Origin: an uncultured bacterium
GTDB lineage: Bacteria > Bacillota_I > Bacilli_A > RF39 > UBA660
Length of the DNA stretch: 64,000 nt
Direction of reading: 5' to 3'
NCBI GenBank assembly: GCA_905215145.1
Contig: CAJMOW010000002.1
Location: forward strand, 37,025 to 101,024
Shown in pieces: positions 63,966 to 64,000 of the stretch. Made by a program: the position numbers and the translations under genes. How positions within the stretch are numbered: position 1 is the first letter of the stretch; every line of letters starts with the position of its first letter. The notes beneath the pieces were generated by a model that was given only the letters and a program-made list of their open reading frames with translations, was not told where the DNA came from and made no database searches.

Positions 63966-63994
63966 ACTTTATCATAATTAAAAACCATTGTCAA
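63966..63994 (-). promoter_or_regulatory. Promoter of the 63719-63934 gene
   Basis: -35 TTGACA (63994-63989), 17-bp spacer ending TGA, -10 TAAAGT (63971-63966). Confidence 0.68.
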
Positions 63995-64000
63995 TACCTT

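Noticed and set aside
8149..63994. Long antisense frames over known genes, such as 8149-8505 (-), 22096-22557 (+) and 37736-38134 (+)
   Set aside because: They lack ribosome sites, run opposite to the transcription direction and give low-complexity Ser/Ile/Phe-rich peptides expected from reading the complement of real genes.
1..64000. CRISPR arrays, rRNA, insertion sequences and transposases
   Set aside because: No regularly spaced repeats, no rRNA-like sequence and no IS ends or transposase motifs were seen; the repeated AAAGGAGAT words are ribosome sites.

Overview
The window is part of a large, low-GC tailed-phage genome (Caudoviricetes, siphovirus-like) of an anaerobic Firmicutes host, probably a gut clostridium such as a Lachnospiraceae member. 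The evidence is a long tape measure protein and tail/lysis cassette, strong AAAGGAG-type ribosome binding sites, consensus TTGACA/TATAAT promoters, a class III (oxygen-sensitive) ribonucleotide reductase pair, and AT-rich coding with a dense array of very small genes. No rRNA, CRISPR array or bacterial housekeeping gene was seen.

Layout. Positions 1-12042 (+ strand) hold the end of the structural and lysis module: the C-terminal part of the tape measure protein, baseplate and tail-tip proteins, a receptor-binding-type protein with InlB-like repeats, a DUF4376-like tail protein, two small membrane proteins (holin candidates) and a GH25 endolysin. An intrinsic terminator closes this module at 12052-12086. 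Everything from 12085 to the right edge is transcribed leftward (- strand) and is the early module. 12-24.5 kb: nucleotide metabolism (dUTPase, CMP/dCMP deaminase-like, NrdD/NrdG, a nucleoside deoxyribosyltransferase-like protein), Gp157-like, a SleB-like hydrolase, a RecD2-like helicase and a Mom-like acyltransferase-fold protein. 24.6-32.3 kb: DnaE-type polymerase, C5 cytosine methyltransferase, Sak4-like recombinase and a putative ssDNA-binding protein. 33-36.4 kb: a structured intergenic element, a possible ThyX-like protein and four tRNA-like genes. 36.5-52.4 kb: RecJ-like exonuclease, DnaB-like helicase, primase, HAD phosphatase, tyrosine recombinase and many cysteine-rich microproteins. 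52.5-64 kb: kinase, AbrB-like regulator, SprT-like protein and unknown small genes, interrupted by non-coding regions at 55.45-55.9 and 56.1-56.5 kb.

Together the early genes encode most of a replisome (polymerase, helicase, primase, recombination and ssDNA proteins), dNTP supply under anaerobic conditions, and two DNA-modification candidates. Four HNH-type homing endonuclease genes lie next to nrd, the helicase, the polymerase and the tRNAs.

Regulation is the most striking feature. More than 30 near-identical promoters with a 17-bp spacer drive small leftward units. Several form inverted repeats with the start of their own transcript, some of which would hide the Shine-Dalgarno sequence in read-through RNA. 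At others the -35 box lies inside the terminator hairpin of the upstream gene. Coordinates for genes were adjusted to starts with a ribosome binding site where that was clear; many small genes were found by direct reading.
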